Of a DNA stretch of 23,563 nt, positions 7,755 to 16,324 are shown in pieces. The notes under the pieces are model-generated. The model saw only the letters and a list, made by a program, of their open reading frames with translations. It made no database searches and was not told the origin of the DNA. The translations under genes were made by a program, and so were the position numbers. This DNA comes from an uncultured bacterium (lineage in GTDB: Bacteria > Bacteroidota > Ignavibacteria > Kapaibacteriales > UBA2268), in NCBI GenBank assembly GCA_937875295.1, contig CALLXS010000124.1:1-23563 (forward strand). The letters run 5' to 3'. Position 1 is the first letter of the stretch. Every line of letters begins with the position of its first letter.

Positions 7755-7783
7755 AAGTAGGATATAGCTTTTATATCCTACTT
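7755..7783 (+). terminator. 12-bp perfect hairpin in the rpoB-rpoC gap
   Basis: AAGTAGGATATA, loop GCTTT and TATATCCTACTT form a perfect stem-loop midway between rpoB and rpoC. No T tract follows on the + strand (the next bases are AAAATAAAAAAAACT), so strong intrinsic termination is unlikely. A processing or mRNA-stability element, or a partial attenuator adjusting the beta to beta' ratio, is more plausible. The rpoB-rpoC gap is also long for this gene pair, which are usually close together. Confidence 0.5.
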
Positions 7784-7850
7784 AAAATAAAAAAAACTAA
7801 TAAAATAATAGTAAATAAAAAATAAAAAAGATAGATAGAGGAGCAGACTA

Positions 7851-10800
7851 ATGCAATCTAAATCAATACCTCGCAGAGGCTTTTCAAAAATCTCAATTAG
7901 GATAGCATCTCCAGATGATATTCTCGCTCGTTCGCATGGAGAGATTACTAAACCTGAAACTATAAATTACCGCTCTTTCCGTCCAGAAAAAGATGGTTTA
8001 TTTTGCGAAAAGATTTTTGGTCCAATTAGAGATTGGGAATGTGCATGTGGCAAATATAAAAGAATCCGATATAAAGGGATTATTTGCGATAGATGTGGTG
8101 TAGAAGTTACTCAAAAATCAGTTAGACGTGAAAGAATGGGGCATATTATGCTTGCTGTTCCGGTAGTGCATATTTGGTTCCTACGCTCGCTCCCAAGCAA
8201 AATTTCTGGTATTCTAGGTATGCCAACAAAAGATGTGGAGAGAATTGTATATTATGAATCTTATACAGTCGTACAACCTGGAAATACTGGCTTAAATGCA
8301 AAAGATTTATTGACTGAAGATCAATATTTAGAAATATTAGCCTCCTTACCGAAGGAACAATTTGAACTTGATGATGAAGATCCTGAGAAATTCATTGCAG
8401 CAATAGGAGCTGAAGCAGTTAAAGAATTGCTAAAAAGAGTGAATATCGAAGAATTATATATAGATCTTAAAGTCTCACTTAAGACTGAAACTTCACAACA
8501 GCGTAAAGCTGAATTATTAAAAAGACTAAGAATATTAGATGCTTTTAATAATAGAGAAGATAAAACAATTGAAAATAGACCAGAGTGGATGGTATTAGAT
8601 GTGATTCCGGTTACTCCACCGGATTTAAGACCACTTGTACCACTCGAAGGTGGACGATTCGCTACTTCTGATTTAAATGATTTATACAGAAGAGTAATTA
8701 TTAGAAATAATAGATTAAAAAGATTAATTGATATTAAAGCTCCTGAAGTAATTCTTCGAAATGAAAAAAGAATGCTTCAAGAAGCTGTCGATGCATTATT
8801 TGATAATAGTAGAAGAGCCGTTAGAGCTGAATCTCAAAGAGCTTTAAAATCTCTTGCAGATACTCTAAAAGGTAAAACTGGTAGATTCCGTCAAAATTTA
8901 TTAGGAAAGAGAGTTGATTATTCCGGTCGCTCTGTAATTGTAGTAGGACCAGAATTAAAACTATATGAATGCGGTCTCCCTAAAGATATGGCTGTTGAAT
9001 TGTTCAAACCATTTATCATAAGGAAATTAATTGAACGCGGTCATGTTAAAACTGTGAAATCTGCTAAAAAAATGGTAGAACGAAAAACTACCGAAGTATG
9101 GGACATTTTAGAAAGAGTGATTGATGGGCATCCAGTTATGCTTAATAGAGCTCCTACTTTGCATAGATTAGGTATTCAGGCGTTCCAGCCAAGATTAATT
9201 GAAGGTAAAGCTATCCAATTGCATCCATTAGTTTGTACTGCATTCAACGCAGATTTTGATGGTGATCAAATGGCAGTTCACGTTCCAATTTCTTTCGAAG
9301 CACAATTAGAAGCCTTGCTTTTGATGCTTGCTCCACATAATATTATGCATACACAAAATGGAGACCCAATTGCTGTCCCATCTCAAGATATGGTGCTTGG
9401 AGTGTATTATCTAACCAAAATTCGAAAAGGAGCTAAAGGCGAAGGAAAAATTTTCGCTTCTAAAAATGATGTAATTGTCGCTCTTAATCAAGGTGTGATT
9501 GCTCTTCACTCAGGAATAAAAGTACGAACTGCTCCTGGAGAATACTTAGAAACAGGTGCTGGGAGGATTGTATTAAATGAAATAGTACCAGAAGAATTAG
9601 GCTTTTTAAATGAGTTATTGACAAAGAAAAGACTTAGACAAATAATAGGTCAATGTTTCCGTAGAGCTGGTCTTGCTAAAACTGTACAATTCCTTGATGA
9701 TTTGAAAAATTTAGGTTTTACTTCAGCTACTAAAGGTGGTTTATCTGTAAGTGTAGAAGAAGTTTTAATACCAGAAGAAAAAGTAAAAATTATAGAATCA
9801 TCTAATGAAAAAATTGATGAAATCGAATTTGCATATCAAAATGGTGTGATTTCTGCAGGAGAGAGAACAAACAAAATCATCGATACTTGGGCTACAGCAA
9901 CTAATAGAATAGCAGATAAATTATATTCTGAATTGTCAGAAGCTAATGGTGGTTTTAACCCATTTTGGATGATGCTCGATTCTCAAGCGAGAGGTTCTAA
10001 AGAACAAATTCGCCAACTTGCCGGTATGAGAGGATTAATGGCTAAACCTAAAAAAAGTTTATCCGGTGCAACTGGCGAATTAATTGAAAACCCAATTATT
10101 TCAAATTTCAAAGAAGGTCTTTCAATATTAGAATATTTTATTTCTACACACGGTGCTCGTAAAGGTCTTGCTGATACTGCTTTGAAAACTGCTGAAGCAG
10201 GATATTTGACAAGACGTTTGCACGATGTAGCACAAGATGTGATTATAACTGACCACGATTGTGGCACAATTCGTGGCGTTGATATGACTTCAATTAAAGA
10301 AGGTGAAGAAGTAAAAGAACCACTTTATGAAAGAATATTAGGTCGTGTAGCTTTAGGTGATGTAGTTGATCATATTACTGGCGAAAAATTATGTAATGCC
10401 GGCGATGTAATTAATGAAACTATTGCTAACAATATTGAGCAATCTTCAATTGAAAAAGTAACGATTCGTTCGGTATTAACTTGTGAATCTAAGCGAGGAG
10501 TTTGTGCTAAGTGCTACGGAAGAAATTTAGCAACAGGAAAACTTGTTGATACTGGTGAAGCTGTAGGTACTATTGCATCTCAATCAATTGGTGAGCCTGG
10601 TACTCAGCTTACTCTTCGTACATTCCACACTGGTGGTACAGCAGCATTAGTTACATCACAATCATCTATTTATGCTAAATTTAATGGTATTGTTCAATTT
10701 GAAAATATTCGTTCGGTTAGCTACGAAGGAGATGATGAAGAAATTACTTTAGTAACAAGTAGAAGTGGTGTAATTAATATCATTGAACCTGAGACAGAAA

Positions 10801-12122
10801 GAGTACTTACTAAATATGACGCTACATATGGTGCTGAATTAAAAGTAAAAGATGGAGATACAGTTACAAGAGGTCAAATTATCTATGAATGGGATCCATA
10901 TAACTCTTCGATTATAACTGAAGTATCTGGAAAAGTGAAATTCAAAGATTTAATAAATAATATTACTTATCGCGAAGTAAACGATGAGCAAACTGGTCAT
11001 ATTACAAAAATTGTGATAGAATCAAAAGATAAAACAAAATCTCCGTCAATTGATATTGTTGATGAAAGCAATAATGTACTAAAATCATATAATATTCCAG
11101 CTAAAGCTCAAATCAGAATTGAAGATGATGATGTAATTGGTGTGGGTACTTCACTTGTAAAAATTCCAAGAGATATGGGAAGAACAAGGGATATCACCGG
11201 AGGTCTACCTAGAGTAACTGAATTATTTGAAGCTCGCTCTCCTCAAATTCCTGCAGTAGTAACTGATATTGATGGTTTAATATCTTATGATAAACCTAAA
11301 AGAAATCAAAGAGTTTTAGTAGTAACTTCATTGGATCAAAAAACTCGTATGGAATATAGCGTGCCTATTGGAAAGTTTATTCTAGTACAAGAAGGAGATT
11401 TTGTAAGAGCTAGCGATAGATTGACAGAAGGCTCTATCAATCCTCATGATATTTTGAGAATAAAGGGTCCTAATGCTGTACAAGAATATTTAGTAAATGA
11501 AATACAAGAAGTGTATAGAATGCAAGGTGTGAAAATTAATGATAAATATATAGAAATTATTGTTCGACAAATGCTTCAAAAAGTAACAGTCAAAGATAGT
11601 GGCGATTCAATATTTATCGAAAATGATCACGTTGATAAGCTCCGTTTTGATGCAGAAAATGAGAAATTAAAAACTCAGGTAGTAATTGTAGAAAAAGGCG
11701 ATTCTAAATTTAAAGAAGGTGCCATTGTATTAAAGAGAAAAGTAAGAGAAGTTAATAATGATCTTAAGAAAAAAGGTAAGCAATTATGTGAGGTAAGACC
11801 TACAGAACCAGCTACTTCAGCACCATTATTATTAGGTATTACTCAAGCATCACTGACCACAGAGAGTTGGTTAAGCGCTGCATCATTCCAAGAAACTACA
11901 AGAGTTCTATCAGATGCTGCAATCGCTTCTAAAATAGATCATTTGCAAGGATTAAAAGAAAATATCATTATTGGACAATTAATCCCAGCAGGTACTGGTC
12001 TAAGGAAATATCAAGAAATGAATGTAACTAGTGATATTCCAAATATATTCGGTAACTCCGCTAAAACAAATGAATTGAAAGAAGATAATATTTCTCAAGA
12101 AATTACATCTCTTACAGTTTAA
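7851..12122 (+). CDS. rpoC: DNA-directed RNA polymerase subunit beta'
   Basis: Beta' carries the catalytic magnesium site of RNA polymerase. The 1423-residue product has the N-terminal zinc site (Cys64, Cys66, Cys79, Cys82), the rudder/lid region with KTGRFRQNLLGKRVDYSGRS, and the catalytic loop NADFDGD at residues 466-472, with Asp468, Asp470 and Asp472 as metal ligands. The second zinc site is formed by Cys804, Cys878, Cys885 and Cys888. The trigger loop region is present (SIGEPGTQLTLRTFHTGG, before about residue 930), and the C-terminal end includes SWLSAASFQETTRVL. An AGAGGAG SD eight bases before the ATG supports the start. All core residues look intact. Confidence 0.97.
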   Translation: MQSKSIPRRGFSKISIRIASPDDILARSHGEITKPETINYRSFRPEKDGLFCEKIFGPIRDWECACGKYKRIRYKGIICDRCGVEVTQKSVRRERMGHIMLAVPVVHIWFLRSLPSKISGILGMPTKDVERIVYYESYTVVQPGNTGLNAKDLLTEDQYLEILASLPKEQFELDDEDPEKFIAAIGAEAVKELLKRVNIEELYIDLKVSLKTETSQQRKAELLKRLRILDAFNNREDKTIENRPEWMVLDVIPVTPPDLRPLVPLEGGRFATSDLNDLYRRVIIRNNRLKRLIDIKAPEVILRNEKRMLQEAVDALFDNSRRAVRAESQRALKSLADTLKGKTGRFRQNLLGKRVDYSGRSVIVVGPELKLYECGLPKDMAVELFKPFIIRKLIERGHVKTVKSAKKMVERKTTEVWDILERVIDGHPVMLNRAPTLHRLGIQAFQPRLIEGKAIQLHPLVCTAFNADFDGDQMAVHVPISFEAQLEALLLMLAPHNIMHTQNGDPIAVPSQDMVLGVYYLTKIRKGAKGEGKIFASKNDVIVALNQGVIALHSGIKVRTAPGEYLETGAGRIVLNEIVPEELGFLNELLTKKRLRQIIGQCFRRAGLAKTVQFLDDLKNLGFTSATKGGLSVSVEEVLIPEEKVKIIESSNEKIDEIEFAYQNGVISAGERTNKIIDTWATATNRIADKLYSELSEANGGFNPFWMMLDSQARGSKEQIRQLAGMRGLMAKPKKSLSGATGELIENPIISNFKEGLSILEYFISTHGARKGLADTALKTAEAGYLTRRLHDVAQDVIITDHDCGTIRGVDMTSIKEGEEVKEPLYERILGRVALGDVVDHITGEKLCNAGDVINETIANNIEQSSIEKVTIRSVLTCESKRGVCAKCYGRNLATGKLVDTGEAVGTIASQSIGEPGTQLTLRTFHTGGTAALVTSQSSIYAKFNGIVQFENIRSVSYEGDDEEITLVTSRSGVINIIEPETERVLTKYDATYGAELKVKDGDTVTRGQIIYEWDPYNSSIITEVSGKVKFKDLINNITYREVNDEQTGHITKIVIESKDKTKSPSIDIVDESNNVLKSYNIPAKAQIRIEDDDVIGVGTSLVKIPRDMGRTRDITGGLPRVTELFEARSPQIPAVVTDIDGLISYDKPKRNQRVLVVTSLDQKTRMEYSVPIGKFILVQEGDFVRASDRLTEGSINPHDILRIKGPNAVQEYLVNEIQEVYRMQGVKINDKYIEIIVRQMLQKVTVKDSGDSIFIENDHVDKLRFDAENEKLKTQVVIVEKGDSKFKEGAIVLKRKVREVNNDLKKKGKQLCEVRPTEPATSAPLLLGITQASLTTESWLSAASFQETTRVLSDAAIASKIDHLQGLKENIIIGQLIPAGTGLRKYQEMNVTSDIPNIFGNSAKTNELKEDNISQEITSLTV

Positions 12123-12137
12123 ATATTTATAATATAG

Positions 12138-12191
12138 ACTATTAATGGTGGTAAATTTTAACTTTTTATAAAAAATATCGCCATTAATAGT
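12138..12191 (+). terminator. Long-loop inverted repeat after rpoC (candidate operon terminator)
   Basis: ACTATTAATGG (12138-12148) and its exact complement CCATTAATAGT (12181-12191) form an 11-bp stem beginning 16 bp after the rpoC stop. The 32-nt loop itself can fold through TTTTTATAAAAA. AT-rich sequence with short T runs follows (AAATTTATC). The position fits the end of the rpl-rpo transcript, but the T tract is poor, so termination may be partial or Rho-assisted. Confidence 0.45.
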
Positions 12192-12303
12192 AAATTTATC
12201 AAAATTCATATAAAATTATTAATTAATTTATATTTCCTTTATTGAAAAAGGTTAATTTTAATATCTTTTAATTGTATTAATATCAACACTAATTATTACC
12301 CAT

Positions 12304-14394
12304 ATGACTGAAATCTCTAAATTACGCAACATTGGAATAGCTGCACATATTGACTCCGGGAAAACTACTCTGAGCGAGAGAATTTTATTTTTTACCGGCA
12401 AAATTCATAGAGTAACCGAGGTACGTGACAAAACTGGCGCTGGACCTACAATGGACTCAATGGATTTAGAACGCGAAAAAGGTATAACAATTCAATCTGC
12501 TGCCACTTATACTACTTGGAAAGATTATTCAATTAATTTAATTGACACACCCGGACATATTGATTTCACAGTAGAAGTAGAAAGATCTCTTAGAATATTA
12601 GATGGGACAGTCTTAGTATTATGCGGTGTGGCAGGAGTGCAATCGCAAACTATTACGGTAGATAGACAGATGCACCGCTATGGAGTACCTCGCTTAGTCT
12701 TTATAAATAAAGTTGATAGATCTGGAGCTAATCCTGATAAAGTATTCCAACAATTGAGAGATAAAATTCATTTAAACCCTGTAATGATTACAATGCCCGT
12801 AGGTATGGAAAGCAATTTCAGAGGTGTAATTGATCTAATTAAAATGAAATTTATTACTTATGATGGCAATGAAGGCGAAATAGTTAACGAACATCCGATT
12901 CCAGATGAATTACTAGAAGAAGCACAAACCCGTAGACTTGAATTAATTGAAACTTTAGCTGATTTTGATGATGAAATTGCTGAAAAATTTTTAAATGAAG
13001 AAGATGTAGCTATAGACAAAATTAAAGAAGTAATTAGAACAGCTACTATTTCATTAAAAATAGTGCCTGTATTTGTTGGTACAGCAAAGCAAAACAAAGG
13101 TATTCAATCACTACTCGATGGTATTTGTGATTTCCTCCCATCGCCACTTGATAAAGTTAATGAAGGTCTAGATCAAGATAATAATGAGATGCCTATAATC
13201 TTAGAATCTGACAATAATAAACCATTTGTTGGCTTAGCTTTTAAATTAGAAGATGGTAAATATGGTCAACTTACTTACATGAGAATTTATCAAGGTAAAT
13301 TGCTAAAAGGTGACTTTATTTATAATACAAAAACAAAGAAAAAAATAAAAGTATCGCGAATAGTAAGAATGCATGCTGATGAAATGCACGATATTGAAGG
13401 AGCTTCGGCTGGTGATATTATTGCATTATTTGGAGTTGAATGTTCTTCTGGGGACACTTTTACAGACGGAATATTGAATATTACTATGACTTCAATGTTT
13501 GTACCTAACCCAGTAATTGAATTAACTGTCGCTCCAAAAGAAAATTCTAAATTAGCAAATTTCTCTAAAGCCCTAAATAGATTTCAAAAAGAAGATCCAA
13601 CATTCCAAGTGAAAAGAGATGTTGAGTCAGGTGATACAATAATTGCCGGTATGGGCGAACTCCATTTGGATATCTATATAGAGAGAATCAAAAGAGAATA
13701 TAATGTAGACATAGTGACTGGCAAACCAAAAGTAGCATATAGAGAAACAATCACAAAACAAGCTGATTTTAATTATACTCATAAAAAGCAATCCGGCGGT
13801 TCTGGGCAATTTGCAAGAGTAGGAGGTTTTGTTGAACCAATTCCTTTAGAAGAAGCAAAAGATTATGAATTTGTAGATAAAGTCGTCGGTGGTGTGATTT
13901 CTCGTGAATATATTCCAGCTTGCGATAAAGGCTTCCAAGAACAATGTGAAAAAGGTATTTTGATTGAGCAACCGATGGTTGGGATAAAAGTTACTTTAAA
14001 TGATGGTCAGACTCACTCTGTAGATTCATCTGAAATGGCATTTAAATTAGCAGCTAAAATGGCTTTGAAATTAGCAGTTGCTAAGGCAAATCCAGTGATC
14101 TTAGAACCAATAATGAAATTAGAAGTTTCTGCTCCTGATGAATTCCAAGGTGCTGTAATTGGTCAATTAAATCAACGCAGAGGAATTATTATAAATACAA
14201 CAAGCGATAATAATTATGTAGTTATTGAATCAGAAGTACCACTAAATCAAATGTTTGGTTATGCTACTGATTTACGCGGTAATACACAAGGTAAAGGCGA
14301 ATTTACAATGGAATTTCTTAAATATAGCCAAGTACCAAAGTCTGTGCAGGAAGATATTATTTCTGAATATCAAAAGAGCAAAAAGAATCAATAA
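12304..14394 (+). CDS. fusA: Elongation factor G, mitochondrial/spirochaete-like type
   Basis: EF-G is the GTPase that drives tRNA-mRNA translocation on the ribosome. The 696-residue product has the P-loop AHIDSGKT (14-21), switch-II DTPGH (81-85), the NKVD base-recognition motif (135-138), domain II, and domains III-V ending with PLNQMFGYATDLRG and GKGEFTMEF. Typical bacterial EF-G has AHIDAGKTT and GVNHKIGEVHDG near the start. This protein instead has AHIDSGKTT, GKIHRVTEVRDK and DSMDLEREKGITIQSAATY, features of mtEFG1 and the spirochaete/planctomycete spdEFG1 group, which in studied cases translocates but leaves ribosome recycling to a second EF-G. It follows rpoC by 181 bp, without rpsL or rpsG between. 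Assigning it to this subgroup is by motif reading only. Confidence 0.93.
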   Translation: MTEISKLRNIGIAAHIDSGKTTLSERILFFTGKIHRVTEVRDKTGAGPTMDSMDLEREKGITIQSAATYTTWKDYSINLIDTPGHIDFTVEVERSLRILDGTVLVLCGVAGVQSQTITVDRQMHRYGVPRLVFINKVDRSGANPDKVFQQLRDKIHLNPVMITMPVGMESNFRGVIDLIKMKFITYDGNEGEIVNEHPIPDELLEEAQTRRLELIETLADFDDEIAEKFLNEEDVAIDKIKEVIRTATISLKIVPVFVGTAKQNKGIQSLLDGICDFLPSPLDKVNEGLDQDNNEMPIILESDNNKPFVGLAFKLEDGKYGQLTYMRIYQGKLLKGDFIYNTKTKKKIKVSRIVRMHADEMHDIEGASAGDIIALFGVECSSGDTFTDGILNITMTSMFVPNPVIELTVAPKENSKLANFSKALNRFQKEDPTFQVKRDVESGDTIIAGMGELHLDIYIERIKREYNVDIVTGKPKVAYRETITKQADFNYTHKKQSGGSGQFARVGGFVEPIPLEEAKDYEFVDKVVGGVISREYIPACDKGFQEQCEKGILIEQPMVGIKVTLNDGQTHSVDSSEMAFKLAAKMALKLAVAKANPVILEPIMKLEVSAPDEFQGAVIGQLNQRRGIIINTTSDNNYVVIESEVPLNQMFGYATDLRGNTQGKGEFTMEFLKYSQVPKSVQEDIISEYQKSKKNQ

Positions 14395-14421
14395 TATATA
14401 ATTTATATATTCGTTATTTTT

Positions 14422-14458
14422 TAAAACCCCTTTTTATAAAAAATAATTTGGGGTTTTA
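14422..14458 (+). terminator. Rho-independent terminator after EF-G
   Basis: TAAAACCCC (14422-14430) pairs with GGGGTTTTA (14450-14458), a 9-bp stem with a G-C core. The loop can extend the stem by TTTTTATAAAAA pairing. The T run within the 3' arm and the AT-rich sequence after it fit an intrinsic terminator. It lies 28 bp past the EF-G stop and separates EF-G from the zinc-binding-protein gene. Confidence 0.75.
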
Positions 14459-14502
14459 TATAAATAATTTAATTTTTAACGGAAAACATTAAAAGAAACA
14501 AA

Positions 14503-15414
14503 ATGAAAAAGATATTAATTATAACTGGTATAATAATATTTACTTTAATAGGATGTAATAATAAACCAGAAAATGAAGAGAATTCTATTGTAGTTACGAA
14601 TTATCCCGCAAAAATGATTATTAAAGAAATAGTAAGTAATTCAATAAAAGTAGAGAGCTTACTTAGACCAGGAGATTCACCACATACTTATTCACCAAAA
14701 CCATCAGACGCTTCTAAAACTGAAAATGCAAAATTATTTGTTTATATAGCTGATAATTTAGATTCTTGGGTTACTAAATATGATAATCCTAATAAAATAG
14801 AATTGATTAAATTAGTACCTAAGGGTAATTTAATATATTTTTCTGATGCTCATCAACATGAAAATGATGATGATGAAATTGCTCATGAAGGGCATTCACA
14901 TAATGATGGCGCTGCTGATCCACATTTTTGGTTAGACCCTTTAACTGTAAAAGCTATACTACCAAGTTTACAAACTGAAATCATTAAAGCATTTCCAGAG
15001 AAAAAAAATCTAATTGAAAATAATATTCAATTATTTTCTAAAAAATTAGATAATATTCATAATACCATAGAGAAAGAATTAAAAAAGGTTAAGGGTAAAT
15101 ATGTCTTTACTTTTCACCCCTCATTTGAATATTTTATTAAAAGATATGGATTAATTTCAGGAGGATCTTTAGAAGTTGTACCAGGTAAAGAACCTAGCCC
15201 AAATTATATAAAGCATTTGTCTGATTTAATAAAATTAACTAAGACAAAGACAATTTTTAGCGAACCGCAATTCCCTAAAAAAACAGCAGAATCTATTGCT
15301 GCAATGACTAATACTAAATTAGAAGTTCTGGATCCAATTGGAGGTGTGAAAAATATAATCACATATTATGACTTGTTATTTTTTAATACTCGAGTGCTAA
15401 AAAAGAGTTTATAA
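14503..15414 (+). CDS. Zinc/manganese-type ABC transporter substrate-binding lipoprotein (ZnuA-like)
   Basis: This family captures Zn2+ (or Mn2+) outside the inner membrane and passes it to an ABC permease. The 303-residue product has a lipoprotein signal peptide with lipobox LIGC (lipidated Cys18). The metal ligands expected for the fold are recognisable: His61 in PHTYSPKPSD, His141 in DPHFWLDP, His205 in FHPSFEYF and Asp277 in LDPIGG. A His/Asp/Glu-rich loop (about residues 117-133) just ahead of His141 is typical of zinc-specific rather than manganese members and points to ZnuA. No permease or ATPase gene is next to it, so it must work with components encoded elsewhere, or is an accessory binder. 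The next gene is convergent. Confidence 0.85.
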   Translation: MKKILIITGIIIFTLIGCNNKPENEENSIVVTNYPAKMIIKEIVSNSIKVESLLRPGDSPHTYSPKPSDASKTENAKLFVYIADNLDSWVTKYDNPNKIELIKLVPKGNLIYFSDAHQHENDDDEIAHEGHSHNDGAADPHFWLDPLTVKAILPSLQTEIIKAFPEKKNLIENNIQLFSKKLDNIHNTIEKELKKVKGKYVFTFHPSFEYFIKRYGLISGGSLEVVPGKEPSPNYIKHLSDLIKLTKTKTIFSEPQFPKKTAESIAAMTNTKLEVLDPIGGVKNIITYYDLLFFNTRVLKKSL

Positions 15415-15420
15415 ACTCTT
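15403..15420 (-). terminator. Intrinsic terminator for the leftward cdsA transcript
   Basis: AAGAGTTTATAAACTCTT is an exact 18-base palindrome (7-bp stem, TATA loop). Read on the - strand it lies just after the cdsA stop and runs straight into a T tract (ACTCTTTTTTAGC), which fits a rho-independent terminator for the three-gene leftward unit. It overlaps the last codons and stop of the convergent znuA-like gene, so it may also fold at the 3' end of that mRNA. Confidence 0.7.
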
Positions 15421-15422
15421 GA

Positions 15423-16313
15423 TTAATTAGAGAAGTAAAAATAAATAATCAAAACAATTAATATTGAAGGTGCAGCAAATAGCATAGAATCAAATCTATC
15501 TAATAATCCTCCATGACCTGGGATTAAATTAGAACTATCTTTAATTCCAGCATCTCGCTTTAATTGTGATTCTGCTAGATCACCAATCGGGCCCACAATG
15601 CCGATGACTATTCCTATAATAATTGATAAAATAAAATTAAAGTTAGGAGTGAGATAATAAATTGGTATAGTAAACCCAACTACAGCTCCAACGAAGCCTG
15701 CAATTGCACCTTCCCAGCTTTTTTTAGGGCTTATTCGTTCAAATAATTTGTGCTTTCCAATTTTTCTTCCGATAAAATATGCAAATGTATCTGAACTCCA
15801 AATTGAAATAAACATTGACAATAACACATAATTCCAATTAATTTCATTGATTTGAATTAACGAAAGCAAATTCAAATTTAAAAAAATTTCTCCAAATTCA
15901 TTAAACAATGAAATACAAATCACCGAAGAGAAAAATAAAGTTATATAGCTAAAGTTAGTAATTCCTGTAGAAATGTTAATCGTATTATTTGGAGCTTTAT
16001 TCCATAAATTAATGCCAAAATGTAATAAAGAATTTAATAAAAGTAAAACTATTAAAATTCCCATTGCAGGAATTCCAGAATAATTACCACCATAGAAAAG
16101 TATTAAAAATATTGAAATAATAAAGATGGAATTCCAAATATAAGATAAACTTTTAATAGGAGTAGCACCCTTTTTACTAAAAATATTAATAAGTTCCCAG
16201 ATACAAATATTAGAAAGTACAAAAACTAGTCCAAATAAATACCAACCACCGAGAATAATTAAAATAATTAATAATGGGATACCGATAATTCCAACGATTA
16301 TTCTATTTTTCAT
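15423..16313 (-). CDS. cdsA: Phosphatidate cytidylyltransferase (CDP-diglyceride synthase)
   Basis: CdsA makes CDP-diacylglycerol from phosphatidic acid and CTP in the inner membrane, the precursor of all major phospholipids. The 296-residue product is an integral membrane protein with about seven or eight hydrophobic segments. The C-terminal family signature is intact: GPIGDLAESQLKRDAGIKD (241-259), then PGHGGLLDRFDS (265-276). SSDTFAYFIGR (173-183) and SPKKSWEG (195-202) are further conserved blocks. The start lies 11 bp after the stop of the upstream sensor kinase gene, so it is probably co-transcribed with it. In many bacteria cdsA instead sits with uppS, dxr or frr genes, so this neighbourhood is unusual. 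Confidence 0.95.
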   Translation of the reverse strand: MKNRIIVGIIGIPLLIILIILGGWYLFGLVFVLSNICIWELINIFSKKGATPIKSLSYIWNSIFIISIFLILFYGGNYSGIPAMGILIVLLLLNSLLHFGINLWNKAPNNTINISTGITNFSYITLFFSSVICISLFNEFGEIFLNLNLLSLIQINEINWNYVLLSMFISIWSSDTFAYFIGRKIGKHKLFERISPKKSWEGAIAGFVGAVVGFTIPIYYLTPNFNFILSIIIGIVIGIVGPIGDLAESQLKRDAGIKDSSNLIPGHGGLLDRFDSMLFAAPSILIVLIIYFYFSN

Positions 16314-16324
16314 ATTTTATATTT

